DNA of 61,647 bases, from the NCBI GenBank assembly GCA_025458165.1, contig JALOTB010000072.1, positions 1 to 61,647 of the forward strand, read 5' to 3'. Shown here piece after piece: positions 60,692 to 61,647 of the stretch. The position numbers and the translations under genes are program-made. Below the pieces are notes generated by a model. That model did not search any database. It was not told the DNA's origin and worked only from the letters and a program-made list of their open reading frames with translations. Every line of letters begins with the position of its first letter. Within the stretch, counting starts at the first letter, position 1. Origin of the DNA: Chromatiaceae bacterium. Its GTDB lineage: Bacteria; Pseudomonadota; Gammaproteobacteria; Chromatiales; Chromatiaceae.

Positions 60692-61647
60692 CTACGTGGA
60701 TAGTTCCCCGACGAGTACGCTCCGTGGCAGCACCGAGATCGCCATGTGCTCGGCTACGGTGTATATGCGCCGTAGCTTGTCGAGTATCTCAATCTGCACG
60801 CGGTGCTTGAGCAGGCGATCCGGGTCCTCCCGGGCGAGGCGCGTGGCCTGCCGCCTGTGCAAATCGGAAGTGAGCTGCAGGATTGCGTCGCGACTCGCGA
60901 CAACGGTCTGCGCCGCCCGCTCGTCCTTTTCCACCAGCGCCCGCAGCGCCGAATGCGCCGACTCCTGGATCGTCAGGAACAGTCGCTCCAGCAGGTCGCT
61001 GGTCTCTTTCGAAGGGGTGGTGTTTGCCTCCTTCAGGGTCTGGGCCAGCGGTGCCAGCTCGCGGCTGATCGCCGCAGTCATGTTCTCGATGTCGCCGGTG
61101 GCGGCAACCAGCCGTGCATGCTCGTCAGCTTCGGCGTCGCTCAATTCGGCACGCCCGACCTGTTGCAGGTAGGCGAGCACCGCTTCCCGCAACACCACGA
61201 CCTGGTCATGTTGCTGCGACAGTTCGCTGAGATCCCTGGATTCAAGGGCCGACCTGACCTTTGCCAGCATTCCTTCGGTCAGCTCCGCCATGTGGCCGAG
61301 CTCCATGCGCGCACGTTCCAGGGCCATCGATGGCACTTGGACCAATTCTTTGTCGAGATACCTGGGGCGGATGATTGCCCGCTCCTCGACCATCCGGTCC
61401 GGGATTATCTTGATGGCCATCGCCGCAAACAACGCGGCGAACGGCAGGAATAACAGGGTGTTGGCAGTAGCCCAGAGGGTTGCGGCATTTGCGATCTGGC
61501 GTGGCACCTCCTCGGCGAGCCGCTCCACACCCTGCAGATGCGCGGCCGCCGGCGAAATCATCTCGGCGAGCCCCGCGAGCTGGGCGATGAACGGCAACCA
61601 GATCACGGCACCCAGCACATTGAACAGGACATGCACGGCTGCCGCGC
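60692..61647 (-). CDS. Na/Pi cotransporter family protein, C-terminal part (cut at window edge)
   Basis: The frame continues past the window edge; the visible part has the last membrane segment (HVLFNVLGAVIWLPFIAQL) and TLLFLPFAALFAAMAIKIIP. A long PhoU-like helical cytoplasmic domain follows, with ALERARMELGHMAELTEGML and AEHMAISVLPRSVLVGELST at the C-terminus. This is the layout of NptA/YjbB-like proteins, which couple Na+ to phosphate movement. The gene end abuts repeat copy B. Confidence 0.82.
   Translation of the reverse strand, partial: AAAVHVLFNVLGAVIWLPFIAQLAGLAEMISPAAAHLQGVERLAEEVPRQIANAATLWATANTLLFLPFAALFAAMAIKIIPDRMVEERAIIRPRYLDKELVQVPSMALERARMELGHMAELTEGMLAKVRSALESRDLSELSQQHDQVVVLREAVLAYLQQVGRAELSDAEADEHARLVAATGDIENMTAAISRELAPLAQTLKEANTTPSKETSDLLERLFLTIQESAHSALRALVEKDERAAQTVVASRDAILQLTSDLHRRQATRLAREDPDRLLKHRVQIEILDKLRRIYTVAEHMAISVLPRSVLVGELST

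Noticed and set aside
1..61647. CRISPR array or cas genes
   Set aside because: No regularly spaced repeats and no Cas-like proteins seen.

Overview
The window looks like about 62 kb of chromosome from a high-GC purple sulfur gammaproteobacterium (Chromatiaceae-like; genus not assignable from this sequence). The pointers are a PpsR/CrtJ-type photosynthesis repressor next to a bacteriophytochrome and a haem oxygenase, a free-standing LOV photosensor, a gammaproteobacterial his-tat gene order, and HemG. Almost all genes are typical chromosomal genes with dense, GC-rich, often overlapping coding.

Layout. 1-2.2 kb: end of an integrated element with a tyrosine integrase, three small ORFs, candidate arm-type integrase sites and a 3' fragment of tRNA-Lys as attachment site. 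2.3-10.2 kb: decayed CPBP protease, hemG, a UshA-like nucleotidase, moaE, an nfeD-slipin pair, an APC permease and a ClpP-fold secreted protein. 10.3-13.4 kb: NMT1/THI5-type ABC importer. 13.4-15.9 kb: SRPBCC protein, LOV photosensor and GT39 glycosyltransferase in one leftward run. 16.2-22.4 kb: ChaN-PDZ protein, DCC protein, a PlpD-like type Vd autotransporter, and envelope proteins. 22.7-26.6 kb: DegP-type protease, a strong terminator and a two-component system. 26.6-33.8 kb: a patchy region with a 5'-shortened alkylsulfatase, a Xre/RES toxin-antitoxin pair, tandem DUF900 hydrolases, a DUF3611 protein and at least four decayed gene fragments. 33.9-41.6 kb: transglutaminase, outer-membrane protein, AI-2E-family permease, a GlgC-like protein lacking usual motifs, an endonuclease III-like protein and a DUF255 protein. 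41.6-47.1 kb: hisB-hisA-hisI-hisE-tatA-(tatB)-tatC plus dtd-pip. 47.4-51.7 kb: bphO, bphP and ppsR. 52-59.8 kb: PepSY plus PhoPQ-like system, O-methyltransferase, a PtsI-like PEP protein with an aldolase-Dabb fusion, an SMR exporter and a patatin. 59.8-61.6 kb: repeats, transposase debris and the end of a Na/Pi-cotransporter gene.

The genes suggest a light-responsive phototroph: BphO makes biliverdin for BphP, and the kinase-less BphP probably acts on the adjacent PpsR rather than through phosphotransfer. That PpsR contains no cysteine. The most unusual structural features are a dispersed repeat of about 150 nt with three copies here and paired compensatory base changes in its hairpins; a tatB with an out-of-frame deletion covering its membrane helix, between intact tatA and tatC; a TatC with a FimV-like C-terminal extension; and a his cluster lacking both hisH and hisF. 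All family assignments come from reading the sequence without database searches.
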